Source: Lindgomyces ingoldianus
Taxonomy: Eukaryota > Ascomycota > Dothideomycetes > Pleosporales > Lindgomycetaceae
Reading direction: 5' to 3'
Assembly (NCBI RefSeq): GCF_010093535.1
Contig: NW_022985206.1
Span: 62,001 to 126,000, forward strand
Length of the DNA: 64,000 nucleotides
Position numbers and translations under genes: made by a program. This document shows, one piece after another, positions 35,331-47,969 of this stretch (its first letter is position 1; each line of letters starts with the position of its first letter). The notes beneath the pieces were generated by a model, which saw only the letters and a program-made list of their open reading frames with translations, had not been told where the DNA came from and searched no databases.

Positions 35331-37086
35331 GACATTAAGATATCAACTACCCAGGCAATGCTTTGGGGAGAGAGGGGAATGCTCAGGTATCTACTAGCTT
35401 TACTTAATTGAAATTTAAAGTCACTTTACTACTACCTGGGACAGATACTGCCAACACTGTCGTTCAAGAATTTCTCTGAATGATCCTCAGTCCGTCAGTC
35501 TATTGGACAGCTCAGAACATGCCGCCGAGCTGGGCAGGACTTACAATATACGCAGTATGATTGTTACTCTCCTCAGGTGTTAGAGGAGATATGTCTGAGT
35601 CGAAACCACGAGCACCCGCATTACCCACTTGTGTCCGTCTGCATTAACCTTTTTGGAGTCGATTTTAGCTACCCTGTCGCATTGCCTCCCAAGTGCAACG
35701 AACTCAACTAAGATGGACGAATGCGTAGTGTAATGGGCGGATCGTTCTGTGTCCCTGTCCTGCGACTGGAAAGATTGGCTCGCGCCGGCGGTGCGATATG
35801 GCGAGATAGACTAGTATTTGAACTCACGCAAATGAGATCTACTCCCCTGTGATGTCTACATCTCGGCACTATCCGCAGTGCAATCACACAGCTGTTGGTG
35901 AAATATCGAACTTTTTGCTGCATTTCTATTCCATGAACTTAGGAACCTGACTTCTGCCTTTAGCCTCCTTCCTTCAACAGCTATGCAGAGAATTTTGTCT
36001 GGGGAGGGGCCCTACATCCATGAAGCAGGCTTTCGTATTAATTGGTATCATTATGCTGGCCTTGGGCTCCGTGACAAGAAACAGTAGCATTAAAATTACT
36101 GCAGTCAGGTAGCTTTGAAGTACTTCTCCCCTTAACTAAGCCTAAATCGTTCTCCTCAATGTCCATCCTTTCACTCCAACCCAAGCTCAATTTCCACAGC
36201 CTCAGTAACACTCTCACTCGGTTCATATCCCCTCCCATACCTCTCCCCATAAAAAAAAATCCATCTCTCCCCTCCTTACACAAAACCATCCGCGTAACGG
36301 ATAATCCTCAAAACCAGCGCCAAACACTTATGGCGCTTGCGATGCTACACTAAAACCTCTTCTACATGGGATCCAGCTCTGGGGCCACCATCGCCTGCAT
36401 GATACAGCCTTTCATCTTCCGTGTAAATAAGCCCCCAAACAGATTAAAACCCTTGAACACTCTCCGTTCTACTAGCACTAGCTCGGTGACGCCTTCTGTT
36501 CCCATTCCATTCCCTCTAAATTCATTATTTGAGTTTCCTACGCCTATACCAACGCAAAAGCTATTTTCCATCTTTCAGCCATCCACATACAGGATGGCTA
36601 ATCCTTGACTGGAAGGTATATGAACAGTTTTTCGAATAGCAGTACGACCACAGTGCTCTAACTATTTCCGAGCGAAGTACTCTGTATCTCATCTACGCCA
36701 TCTCTAGACGGTCCATACAACTGAAGAAGCAAGGCACAGAAATCGATCCTAAGGCTAGCTCACTTTGTCCTGCGTGCTATCGGATAACGTGGCACATGAC
36801 TAGGGTTGGGTCTATGTATTTCACTCCTTCCTAGAATTCGGACGTCAAAAGGATATCAATTCTTATTCTACATTTCCCGCTATTGTGACCTGTGTTAGGT
36901 GATTAGATACAGTAGACTAACAAGCGCTAGAACTAACTTCTGCAGGGACATTTTGTAGCCGCGATTGAATCCATGGGTTATGTCCCAGAGCGGCATTCTG
37001 GCGTCCCTATTTAATTTCTTACTCTATTAGCAATCAATAGTCAAAGATCTCCCTACAGAGGAATATTTGCAGGGCTGTGTGGGAGC
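35331..37086. other. Intergenic, no gene recognised
   Basis: Only short overlapping frames occur. Two plus-strand frames near 36159-36608 are rich in Pro/Ser/Thr and low-complexity, with no domain and no plausible splice linking them. I see no repeats or RNA genes. Confidence 0.5.
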
Positions 37087-37545
37087 GTGCTGCGCGCGAT
37101 TACAGAATCAGTTCCTCAGGAGGGCGATGCCAGAGGTAGCTTGCCGCGGATTAATCTGGATATGTATATATTAGTGGAGCCCAGGTTGGAACTGGAGGGT
37201 AATGGGACTGGGAATGGGAATAAAGGTGCGAATAAGACCAAGTCAAAGGTAGCAGATCCGTTACCTAGGCGCTGTTAAGGAGGGTTTTATGGAGGTGGAT
37301 GACGATGTGCCGAGGGGAAAGCATGGCTGGAGGGTGTTTAATGAGATGGTGTAGTCAGGTATTCAGCAGCCGGGGTTGGCGACTGGGGATTTTGGAGGCT
37401 CAGCCAATTTTGAGGAATGGGTTTGCGGGGCCAGCGTGGAGTACTGGGATTGATTTTCAGGCAGGGAGTTTGATGCGGGTAGTATGCAGATGGGGAATGC
37501 CGCGTTTGGGAATCAGGAGGGTTGGGATCATGGCGTTTTAGCTAG
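37087..37545 (+). pseudogene. Broken gene relic, unidentified (possibly a regulator C-terminus)
   Basis: A frame from 37087 (INLDMYILVEPRLELEG) ends at 37278. A second frame, shifted by one base, continues from about 37292 (DDVPRGKHGWRVFNEMV, stop, GFGGSANFEEW-like text, EYWD, stop, FSGREFDAGSMQMGN). The two internal stops (TAG after GTG, TGA after GAT) are single C-to-T or G-to-A changes from CAG and TGG. Composition and the FEEW..YWD pattern look like real protein, and recall acidic tails of fungal transcription factors, but I cannot name the family. Confidence 0.4.
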
Positions 37546-37909
37546 GTATGAATGATCTACTACATTTTTATCACCGGACGTAGGACTCAACAGGGGTAAT
37601 TTAGGACAGACATGTGTGTATTATTGATCTTCTATCTTATTCTAGCATGGCCCTAAGAGACGAATTCTACCCCAATTAAGTTCCACGGGATGTCGTAACA
37701 TGCGGTAAGATTTGTGACTATTGAAGAGAAGAGTTGTGTTAGAGCTCTCTATTCCACCCCCCCTCACTCTCAAATATCTTCTCCACTTTTCTACATACTC
37801 TCAACAAGGACTAATCCCGATACCTACTCGCCACAACACTTTATCCGATTGGCATTCCGTTCTTCCCCGTGAGACCAGGAACATTGACAACAGGCATATG
37901 CATAGCTGT

Positions 37910-39198
37910 CTACGGCTCACAAAAAGCAGCGCTTCCCGTGTTCCCATGACCAACAGGCGCTTCGTCAAGCGCACTCGGTCCGATGATCGCAGCGTAATTG
38001 TCTACCAAAGCATCCATCTTCGGTCGCATTGCGGCTAGCTCATTGAAAGCCTTCAGCTGATGTTTCCTCGAGTGGCCGTCCTTGTTTTCAAAGTGATGGA
38101 TGAGTGACGGGTAGAGCTTATCTTTCGCTTTGTAGTAGTCTGGAAAGAATACTATTCGGCCATTACCAGCGGGGACTTGTAGGTAGTATTTGTACATTGG
38201 CGGGAAACTGTCTCCCAACGTGATCTCTTCCACCTAGACCCCACGCGCTCGGAGAAGCCCGGCGTCTTTCTTGAGCGCTGCAGTGGTACCTTAACCTACC
38301 CCCAGCCATTCGGGAGTTAAGAGGTTGAGGGGTGCGAATTGGCGCCGTGGATGTGGAAGTCTTCTTCTGGCTCGTCGTCGACGAGCTAGAAGGCATCTCG
38401 GAGTAGTTCCAAATCATCCACGCTCTGCAAATACAAGCCCGGGGTATCGAAGATCAGCGAGTACAATTTCTGACCTTCCCGAGATATTATATCGCTACTG
38501 TAAACAGTTAGTCCCAGCAGCCTTATAGTCTTTAAAGTATACGTCGTAGAAGTTCCACGTCGGTTTTACAGTGTATATCCCGTTATACGAACCGGGGCGG
38601 ATCGTGCTACCGACTGTCTGCGTTTCAAGGCCAATGTGGACATGCATGTCGCCGGCCGCAGCCCGGAGCCTGAGGACGAGCCACTAGTGTTCGCGATGTG
38701 TCGTGGGAATTGCTGGTCTTGGAACCTTTGTGAGAAGGTCCGACCGAGGTCGCGAAGAATTCTATTATCATTGTCTTGCCTATTATCCAGTAGTCAGTAA
38801 GTGGCATCCATTTCTGACCTTCCGAAGACCAGCATACCAAATGGCAATGCCCCCATTCGTACTCGACGTAATGACGCTCGCCGCATCCAAATTCGGCACA
38901 TCGCCCTCTTAAATCGGTGAGTTGTGTTCCGTCTGCATATCCTTTGTAAATATCACATCTTTAATTCCTACGGCCACGCCATATAGTAATCCTCTCTTCT
39001 CCGGCGGTATCTGATTGAGCTCGGGGCGCGGTAGACGAGGAGGTTCGCGTTGAGGTATGTGCGTGCGTGGACGGCGGGGTCGCGCTCTGAGACGCGTGAG
39101 AAGAGAGATTTTGCATAGTCTTCGACGGTTAAGGTGTCGTCTTTGAATTTAGCCTGGGCTTGTGATGTGGTGAGGCGGAAGAGCTCGGGGAAGGTCAT
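37910..39198 (-). pseudogene. Amidase-family pseudogene
   Basis: The minus strand reads as an amidase-signature protein broken by several frameshifts and stops. The N-terminus (39198-39000) begins MTFPELFRLTTSQAQAKF. A shifted frame gives GVAVGIKDVIFTKDMQTEHN, holding the catalytic Lys region. About 38640-38700 gives the SRTxxGSSSGSGAAAG-type Ser-Ser-Lys motif with a frame break in it, then GLETQTVGSTIRPGSYNGIY. The last 107 residues (MEEITLGDSFPPMYKYY to NTGSAAFCEP) are open but stop about where the family's final 60-80 residues should follow. A former intron (GTATGC..ATAATAG, about 38780-38840) is visible. Amidases hydrolyse amides to acid and ammonia, but this copy cannot. Confidence 0.85.
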
Positions 39199-40094
39199 GG
39201 TGGGAAGTGGTTCAGAAAGGGGGGAGGGGATGGGGAGAGCAACGGTAGGATGTGCGGGATTCCCATTGTCATTGAAGATAGCCTCAACCCAGGAATAATA
39301 TCACATGTTCAAAGGGCGTCGGCGATGATGAAATTTCCCACGTTGTGCATTGACAACAAGCTTCCAATGCTGGATTGGATGACTGACTAAGCGGCTTCAG
39401 CTTTCGTATTGAGCCCTCGGATGCTCAGAAACTGGGAAACGATCAGTTTTCCATTTCACTATCTTCATCTCATCGTCGGGAGAAATGGCTCCGATGTACT
39501 TCAGTATGGCGGATCTCGCTCCAAGTTCTTGTAGATGTTAGCAAGGTACTGTATGTTCAGGCCTTTCACACAGTTCCTTTTGTCTTTTTTGCATTTTCTT
39601 CAGGTTCTGTGGTTGAGTGGCATCAACTTTTGGGAACACCCGGTTTCTGAACCGTCTTGCACTATTATAACACCACGTCTTTGAATCATCTGGTTGCCTT
39701 GTCTTTCTACATAGTATTTTCCCAATGTCGCATGATGGTACGATGAATATCACAACACCTCACCTCACCTCACCTCGCCATCGGCGTTCGAGAATAGGAT
39801 CCTAGGAGTTGAAGAAAAAGGTGTATTATCACCGGGCTCGGAAAAGGCGGATGGATTTGATAGCTCCTCGAACAACGACGGCGACGATGACGGCCACAAT
39901 AGCGATATCCGTACCATCCACGGCATCGGCAACCGAACGAATGTCATGTCCACAAACACCTCATGACAGCCATCCCCATCCTCTCGGTGTCCCTCTTCGT
40001 ATCCTTCATTGACACAACGTCCTTTTCAACTTGAATGCCGGGTATATCAGCAGATTTCGATACTAGACTAGCGACCTAATGGATTGGGTCTTCG
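39199..40094. other. Intergenic, no gene recognised
   Basis: It probably contains the former amidase promoter and, at the right, the lost N-terminal part of the deacetylase relic. Short frames on both strands show no domain. Confidence 0.45.
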
Positions 40095-40530
40095 TTTCTT
40101 GTAGCTTCAACCGCCTTTCAGCTCATCTGGGCCTCCGACTCCTACGCTGACGACGTTCCCTTCCAAGTAAATCTACCCTTAGAACGTGACGTCCCTGAGC
40201 CAAAATGCCTGCTTAGGGTACCGTATTCGCACGATTGCAATGATTTCAAGTTCCATGTTATTGGCGGTGGGTTTGCGGATCCGGATAGATTTTCTGCGCA
40301 TATGAAGAATGCGTCTGATGTACCGAATGAGGAGAGGGAAATGGGGATTCCAAAGATGATGACGGTGCGATTGCATTGTAGGATTTTACGGCGGCCGGGG
40401 CGTTTTGGCGCATTGAAGAAGTTTGTGGAGTATTTTGGGCAGAAGGATGGGGTGTAGGTGGCGACTAGGATAGAAATTGAAGAGGCGTTTGAGATGTAGT
40501 ATCCGTATAGGAAGGGGTATTTAGTGAAGT
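40095..40530 (+). pseudogene. PuuE-like polysaccharide deacetylase relic (C-terminal part)
   Basis: The plus strand reads LIWASDSYADDVPFQVNLP, then VPYSHDCNDFKFHVIGGGF, then PKMMTVRLHCRILRRPGRFG and LKKFVEYFGQKDGV. It then meets TAG, continues VATRIEIEEAFEM, then meets another TAG. PYSxDxND, PKMMxVGLHCR and GRPGR are hallmarks of the allantoinase/PuuE branch of NodB-fold deacetylases. Both stops are single-base changes from TGG or CAG. The N-terminal catalytic half (the usual TxDDG-type motif) is not found upstream. Members act on ureides such as allantoin or on related C-N bonds. Confidence 0.75.
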
Positions 40531-40806
40531 GAGGTGGGAAGAAAGAAGGTATTGGAGAGTTGTTTTGTGCTTTTGTAGATAGGGTTTGGGGAATTGGCTG
40601 CACCCTCAGGTGAAATTAGAACGCATTAGGAATACCTAGTCAGGAGTCCTATGTCGGTGCTGCGAGACTCCTGAACATCGCTCCTACGCTCGGATGTTGT
40701 AGTCCGTCGTTGAAAGCTTTAGAAAGTTCTACCATATCTCCAGGTATGTACGGGTTCCCCCACCACATATTTACATCCATCAATCCTCCATCGAATCTCA
40801 GCGCCC

Positions 40807-41686
40807 GATCACAGTGTCGTTACCTCGAGGTTCTTAATCGAATACGTCGTATCTAAACCCGTATTAGCCAAAATACCCTCCAATGCAGTATCAAAAACTT
40901 ACTCCCAGAAGGTCCTGGACTCCCGCTTGACCCCTCCATCTGAAGATTAATAACCCTAAATTTAGTCAGCTTTTCATTCCAACCCCCCCTCCAAAAAAAA
41001 GCTCAAATACAAACGCAAACTCACAAATACAACGGCTGCCCAGTATACCCCCCACCCACATGGGTCGCCTGCAACGCCCCATCCATCCAAAACTTAACCT
41101 GCACATCCTTCCCATTCACATCTCTCAACTCACACCGAATTTCATGAAAGCTCTCCGGGCTACTATACGTCACATCCTTCCAACTCAACACACTACTTGT
41201 ATTAAATGTATTGAAACTGATCTTCCCACTCCCCTTCCACTCAGCCATATCAACTTCCGGCGGCCAGCCATTGACCGCGGTCAGCCAGAACGCGGGCCAT
41301 GTCCCTTTTGTTGTGGTGGCTTTGAGGGAGGCGCTGAAGGACAAACCGCCACCTTTCGGAACGGTGAAGTGTTGTTTTGCGCCGACGGCGCCGGAGAGGT
41401 AATTTATTGGAATGGTTTTGCCGCCGTGTGTTGTAGAGGGTTGGCCGGAGACTTTTTGCGCTGTGAGAGTGAGAGTGGAGGAAGATATTGAGACATGAGC
41501 AGAGTCCATTCGCGCGCCACCGTTGTGTGTGTTACCACCCCATGGGTAATTGTAGGTGAAGTATTGTTCGAGGGCGGAAGTGGAATCGAAGCAGGTTTTT
41601 GGGATGAGGGTTGTAGTGCGTTGGGAGAGGGCAGCAGAGGAGGTGAGGACGGGCAAAAGGAGGACTGCTACAGAGAGGGAGAGCAT
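40807..41686 (-). CDS. Secreted GH16-family glycoside hydrolase, 252 aa
   Basis: Three exons (41686-41025, 40955-40903, 40850-40807) join in frame through 69- and 52-bp introns (GTGAGT..TTTAG and GTAAGT..TTTAG) to 252 aa. Residues 1-19 form a signal peptide (MLSLSVAVLLLPVLTSSAA). The concanavalin-like GH16 fold is supported by the catalytic ExDxxE motif in PPEVDMAEWKG, preceded by GTWPAFWLT, and by the final strands (KFWMDGALQATHV, PLYLVINLQMEGS, ending NLEVTTL). GH16 enzymes cleave beta-1,3/1,4 glucans or related polysaccharides outside the cell. The family is broad, so the substrate is not determined. All key residues are present. It sits between the deacetylase relic and the Dal5-type transporter. 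Confidence 0.87.
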
Positions 41687-41756
41687 AGTCGCGTTGATCT
41701 GTTATGAGGGCGATTGGGTGGACCAAAAGAGAATAAAATAAGACTATGCGTAGCAC

Positions 41757-42479
41757 ACAGAAAAACTACACAGTCCAGGAACAAAGCCCTCAATATTCCC
41801 GGGTACAGCAACGAGCCTCACTATATACGCTCCCCTTAGTCCCTGGCTCAAGTCTTTCATTACCATCCATAAATTATCCGTCCAGCAAAGTGGGACATCT
41901 CCACAGATTGCTCCTTATACGGCTCTCCATCTCGGTTGGTGCGAAATTGAAACATCTGCCAAACGGCAAACAGCCGTTTTACCTGTTTGGCTCGCTAATA
42001 TGTTCCGCATATACGACTCTTCTGGGGAAACCTGGTAGCGATCACGAGTCGCTTAGCCTGTAGAACACGGTTGCTTTGCCGAATTAAGCTTGAGGAGTAA
42101 TTAACTTGGAGGTTGGGTTGAGGGATGCATGCTCTCGCATAATAATTCTGGTGGGTGCTGGGACGGGTTTTAGAGACTTTGGTGTAGTGCTGAATTAGTG
42201 GATGGCATTGAGGGGTAGGGACTCATGCAAGGGCTTCGGTCTTCCACCATACCTTCACACTTAACGTTAACCTGGAACGTGACTAAGGCAGAGTCTATCT
42301 CTTAGACCTCTGCAAGGATTCACGAAAACGTGAACAAGATACAAAATCCATGTCCTAGAGTACCCCAGCTACGTTCTAAGTTAAATGACAAGATGCAGTA
42401 TAGCCGGGTCTGGAAAGGAAATGTTGTCGGCTTGGAATCCACTTTCACATGCAAGCCATCCTGCCCATGCCGACTTATA
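41757..42479. other. Intergenic between the GH16 and Dal5-type genes
   Basis: It holds the promoter side of the GH16 gene and the 3' end of the transporter gene. No further gene, repeat or RNA was recognised. Confidence 0.5.
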
Positions 42480-44081
42480 TTAGAATTTATACCTCAACTC
42501 CTTGTTCTCTTTGTCCGTCATATCGCTGAATTCGATATCTTGTTGATGTACGATATCCGCTGTATCACGCCGGTTATTCTCCCTTCGGTAGTAGAGAAGT
42601 AAGGCCGCAATTGCAAGTACGACCGAAGAATCTACCGCGACAATAGTAACTTTAGCGGGGACGAACTCGGGTGCGTCATCGTTGCGGAAAGTTAGTGGAC
42701 CAAGGATATTGCCTAAGCAGAAGGACATTAGAAGAATGGCGTTCATGGTGACTTTCTTGGTGTGGCCCTAGGAACATTAGCAGACTGGAAGTGGTGAAGA
42801 CAGATAATGCTTGGAGTACTTACGGCAAAGTTGGAAGCTGCAAAAGAGTAAGATAACGGAAGAAAGGCGCCTGTAAGATGTGTAAAGTAGTTCCCAACTA
42901 GCCTTCCGGTTTTGTTTTCAGTCGGGAGGAAGGCGATAAGACTGCCGCCCAAAATACCCCCCAGCGCCGTCCATACGATCTGCATAAGGCCACGGCAATT
43001 GTATCTCGCTGCAATTTGGGTCCCCAAGATAACACTCACGACTGCGATGAATCCACCCGGAATCTGGATTAGGGCAGTTTCTTTGTTCGAGAAACCAAAG
43101 CTGCGGATTAATACGCTTTGAAAGGATCCAACAGCACCGTTTGGAATGCTTGCACCCGTTGTGATGTACGCGAGAAGCCAAACCTGCGGGTCACGAAGCG
43201 CCTCGAAGAATTGATACGGCTTGAAGTGCTTGTTTTCGATGCCCGTGTTGTTCACTCGTAACCGCTCAATAGCCATGACTTTCTCCGCATGCGATAGTCG
43301 TGAAGACATTGGATTGTCTGGGAGGAAGAGAAAAACTAGGATTCCCGTAGAGACGGTTAGAGCGCCGATGCATAGAAACATGATCTGCCAATTGTTGAAT
43401 CGATCGCCGGTGTAGTGCTGGAAACCGTAAGACATCAACGAACCGGTCATAACCGCACAGCCAACGCCAATATACCAGAAGCCGATGCGCTTCGGTTGCT
43501 CGTGGCGCTTATACCACATCGAGGTCACGAGAATGAGAGCTGGGCTAACAGCAGATTCGAAAATTCCGAGAAGAAGACGGAGGGCGGCTAGGGATGCGTA
43601 GTTGTTACATGCAGCAGTGCACGCAACAACAGCACCCCAGAGACAAACCATGGTTCCGAGATACTTCCCTACAGGCAGGCGCTGCATGAAGTAGGCGTGC
43701 GGCATCTCGAAGACTAGGAAGCCGAGGTAGAAGAGCCACGAAAGAGTACCATATTCTTGCGTAGTAAGGCTCGCATCTTCAAATATTCCCATTACAGCGG
43801 CGTAGTTGACTGTACCTCGATCAATTCAGCGCAGGAGAAAGATCAGGTATAGGCTTACGGAGACTCTTGTCCAAGTACTGGAGAAAGTAACACGCAAACA
43901 TCATTGGTACGATCATAAAATCAATTCGCTTGACAAGCGCCTTCTCATCCACGATGGCCATCTCCTCGCCCGTTTCATTGTGTCGAAGAAAGTGAAGTGC
44001 TCGATCGGCATCTTTGAATTGGCTCTTCTCAAGCACCCCTTCATCAACCGTTGGATTATTGCAAATCTCGTCTTGTCTCAT
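42480..44081 (-). CDS. MFS transporter, Dal5 / anion:cation symporter family, 500 aa
   Basis: Three exons (44081-43859, 43815-42824, 42767-42480) join in frame through 43- and 56-bp introns to 500 aa. Family features are RIDFMIVPMMFACYFLQYLDK in the first helix, NYAAVMGIFED after it and WYKRHEQPKRIGFWYIG in the middle. The end is marked by AGHTKKVTMNAILLMSFCLG with GNILGPLTFR. These are typical of allantoate/nicotinate-type permeases (yeast Dal5, Tna1). Twelve hydrophobic segments are expected, and both termini are hydrophilic. It sits in the plasma membrane and imports an organic anion; the substrate cannot be read from sequence. An amidase relic and a PuuE-like deacetylase relic nearby hint at a nitrogen source. 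Intact. Confidence 0.9.
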
Positions 44082-44672
44082 AATGACTCCGGGACGCGTA
44101 ACGGAATTATCGAAGGGTTCTAGCTGGCTTCGGTATCTCGAGCATGTCCTCTGAAGTACTATTTTTGAACTCCCGCCAAGAAGCCCAGAATTGGTAATGC
44201 TATATCCATCACGCAGTCAACCGGCCAGTGTTGGCTCGAAAAGGAAGGTGAAGAGTCAAAACTGTCCCCGCACAAAAAAAAGCGGTGATGATCGCTGCAG
44301 GATGCATGACGGTTGAAAATGCCAAGACGACAAGGTGGGGACAAGCGTGCCTTATCACAGCCAAGCAGCCTGAAGCTTTGGAATACCAAGTGGGGTAAGT
44401 TGTGGCCGAATATGCAAGAATGGGGTAGGCTGGAATCATTCGGTCGATAGAGAGACCTATCCTTCGCTATTGGAGGTGTGGCACAAGAAGATGAAGCCGC
44501 AGATTTAAGAATTAAACAGTCACGTCATGCATACTAGCCAATCAAAAATGATTAAGGTAAGAACGGCTGTTCTTCTTTGGGAAACCATTTTTTCTATTAT
44601 TTATCATCATGTGCAAATCTAAAAGCAGCCCAGAGCACAACATGTAACCTACATTCAAGAACATGACTGCCC

Positions 44673-46905
44673 CTAAACACCACAATTCCCTTCCCTAAGA
44701 TAAGCCCCACCGTGGCCGTCCTGCCTATCCGCAATGCGATCCGCTTGCTCCTTCTGCGCTCCTTCTGTCCCCTCAACCAGCGTCTCAATCTTCGTGTTCG
44801 CAAACTGACGCGCAGGCACACTATTCTCGAATAAGATATCTAACTCCGCATACGTGCGACCCTTAGTCTCCGCTATAATCTTGGTATCAGTTAACAAAAA
44901 CATACCGATTCTATGTATGTACTTACGTAGCCTGAAGTATATGTAGGCAGTAAACAGCGCGTTACATCCGGCCCAAAAGAATGCTGCTTTAGGACCCCAA
45001 TTCCACGCCAAGGGACTAAGTTGTCGGAAAGAGACGATGTTGACGAAGGCGATGTTAATTGCGTTGTAGACGTTTCGTGCGAGGATGATGGATTTGGCGC
45101 GGAGACGTGTGGACGGGATTTCGGACACGATGGTGTAAACCACGGGACCGATTGAGAAGTCTGCGGTGGCGGAAAGGAGTAAGACCATCGTTCCGGCGGC
45201 CCAAGATTCGGCGCTTGAGGGTTTTGGTGGGATGCCCATGCAACCGGTTATACTACACCGGAGTTAGAAATCCCATAACCTGTGGAGGAGAATTTTGGGG
45301 TTGCAGTTTACATGAGCAGCACGAACATAACGCACATCCCGCTGAACATCAGTGTCTTCCGACCGATTTTGTTGAGCACAAACCAACTTGCAATGGTCCC
45401 ACAAGCACCGATGGCTGACTGCCCCCAGCTCAACTTGAAGGAATCTGAGGCCGAGATTCCAGCTTGCTCATAAAAGTAGGCAGATAGACCACCAAGCGCC
45501 GTGCCAGACATGGTTTGTGCAACCCAAGTCATACAAACAATCTCGGTTCGACGTAAATTGATGCCTTTGAAGCAGTCCCAGTATTTCGTGCCGGATTGCA
45601 CTTCCTTCTCCATTTCGTCAGTGTACAGCATTACTTTTTCTACGTTAGTCATTCCAACCCTTTTGAAAATGAAGCAGTGGAGATCTCACAAGCCATTGCC
45701 GCATCTGCATCCCTCTGTGAGAACCCTGAGCTTCTTGCCAGCCGCTTCAAAGACTTCTCGGCCTGATCCTTCCTACCGGCACGTATACACCACCAGGGAG
45801 ATTCGGGAGCAAGATAAGTACCAATACCGATGGGAATCGGCCAGATCCACTGCAAAGCGAAAGGGATCTTATACCTTTTACGTATTAGAGGCAGTATGGT
45901 CGTCACAAATCAGGCGTTCAACTTACCCCCATGTATCCTTCCGTGGCAAAAAAGCAACTAGCACACCAGCCTTGATGAACTGTCCGATAATCCAACATAA
46001 ATTGACAAAGCAGGTGAGGTAGTGCCGAAGCGGCACTGGACAAACTTCTGCTGCATAAGCCGTGGTCATTGTTTGGAATACTCCCCAAGATATCCCTTGG
46101 AATACATTTCCAACCAGAAATATCGGAAGGGTTTCAGCATAGAAAGGAATGAAAATAAAGCCCGTAATGGAAACAAGCGCGGCAATGATCGTCCAGCGGT
46201 ATCCGAAGCGGTCAGACAGTACACCAGCTACCTAAACAGTGTGAATTCTATGAAAGTTGTTCACAATTTGCGTGGATTTATACGAACCTGAAGACCGAGG
46301 ATCTCACCGACATTTCGAGCTCCGTTGATTCCGTTCTGCCAGTCTGGTGGAATCTGTTTTGTGCCACCAGGAGCAGGGATACCGAATTGGTCTAGAAAAG
46401 CAGGATATGCGGCATCTTGGAAGGTTGTTATATATCGCCACCCTCTTCAACCCAAACACGAATAATTGTAGTACTCACATGATCCGATGACTGAAGTGTC
46501 GTAGCCTTCCATAATCAGGCAAGATGATAAAACAATGGACCAGCCGATAGCTTTAGGATAAACACTGAAGGCAGTTTTAAGGGTCATGCCGCGTTCGCGC
46601 TCATTTGCCGCATCTGCTTCCGCAACTAGAGTCTTCACTTTATGTTTTAGCCCATAGTTTAAGAGTTTTTAGATGTTCGTGAATACCATGAAATCCTCCA
46701 CCCTCGCTGCAATCTTGCTCGCAATGGCTGCGTCGATTTGTGCATATTGACCTCGTCTGATGGCATCTCCAACATCTTCTGTAAATTCTGGTTTCTCGCT
46801 CATAGCAGCATCTTTATGGGTGTTAGGTGATTCAGCAGCATTTATTTCGACATGCGAGGGCGTGTCGTCCATTTCCGGGCGATAGGCAAGAGAAGGGTCG
46901 GCCAT
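44673..46905 (-). CDS. MFS sugar transporter, alpha-glucoside/hexose permease type, 612 aa
   Basis: Eight exons (46905-46687, 46632-46479, 46415-46288, 46231-45927, 45874-45690, 45633-45312, 45252-44927, 44872-44673) splice to 612 aa; total exon length is a multiple of three and each junction keeps frame. The start is the ATG of MADPSLAYRPEM; the hydrophilic N-terminus is long, as in fungal maltose permeases. Sugar-porter signatures are MEGYDTSVIGS in helix 1, DRFGYRW, the PESPWW motif after helix 6, and LPETKGRTYAELD after helix 12. QWIWPIPIGIGTYLAPESPW is typical of the maltose/alpha-glucoside group. It should import oligo- or monosaccharides across the plasma membrane by proton symport. 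It could work with the nearby GH16 enzyme on released sugars, which is inference. Confidence 0.9.
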
Positions 46906-47969
46906 GTCTAAGGTTTCCAAGCATTAGTTGTCACCAAATGGAATTCCCAAATTCATCGAAACTGCGCTCCGAGTTGTGCAACTCTAAGTACAGTTGCTGA
47001 AACCCTTACCCGAAGAGCCGAAGTATCAGGTCTTTATGTTCCCACCGTGGGGGATCGAACTAAGATTGAGTGATTGGCAGGGTAATTGCCACAACAATAT
47101 CGGCGTTCCAAGGTTGCATGCGGGGTGTTACACTGTCCAAGGATGTGCTCCCCACCGCCGCCTTTCCTCTTCGAAGTGGACGAGATGTTGCTTAAGGCAA
47201 GCTAGAAATTGGCGGCTTGCCGAATGATCATAACCATACCCCTCAAGTCTAAAGTCATTTCCACATAGCCCGAAATGCATCATTGAGCCAAGCTAAGCAT
47301 GGAGAATGTGAGGAATATTTAGTATGCCTGAAAACGCGTGTAGGCATGCTTAGTACTGAGTCTATCGGAACCGCGCACCTGTAGTAATTCTGGTCTACCC
47401 CGCATGTTTGTGAAGGTCTATAACAGTCTAGTAACCTAGTTGGCAGCCCATTATCTTGCCACCATACTGCTCCCTTGTATCTGGTGCTATACTGCACCGA
47501 AGCATCCTCAATAGGGGCGTGGTGCAAAGCCAAACCCCTTCGGAAACATTTGTACTAGGCATCACTTCAAGGGGGAGTTAGTGCAAAGCAGGGGTAGCGT
47601 ACCAGAACAGGAGTCCAAATTTGGTATAATCTTCGATGCAGCTGAGTCTGAACTATACTTCTTGAGATGTCGTCGCTGATATTAACTACTTTCCTGCTAC
47701 CGGGAAGGTGATTCCAGCTTGCACATGAAAAACACGGTACTTGGGAATAGACGATGAACACACCCAAGAGATCACAAGCCACGGTGTCCAAGGTACTGAC
47801 CGAAAGTTCGGCCTCGACCGGAACGGCTTCCAATTTGCCAAGCTGCCCGGAAGGAAAGAAACATAGAAACCGACGAGATAATCCTTCGTGAGTACTATTC
47901 AGAGCGTTTGAAACCCATTAAGTAGATGCAAGGTATCTGGATAAACGAACGCCGTGGGATGATTCTTGA
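46906..47969. other. Intergenic, no gene recognised
   Basis: It holds the promoter of the sugar transporter and the 5' side of the oxidase relic. The small minus-strand frames between 47255 and 47833 show no domain or consistent splicing. Confidence 0.5.

Noticed and set aside
36159..36608. Two plus-strand Pro/Ser-rich frames that might form one gene
   Set aside because: There is no domain, no convincing splice sites, and the opposite strand has frames of equal length.
41060..41491. 143-codon plus-strand frame
   Set aside because: It is a shadow of the GH16 gene on the minus strand.
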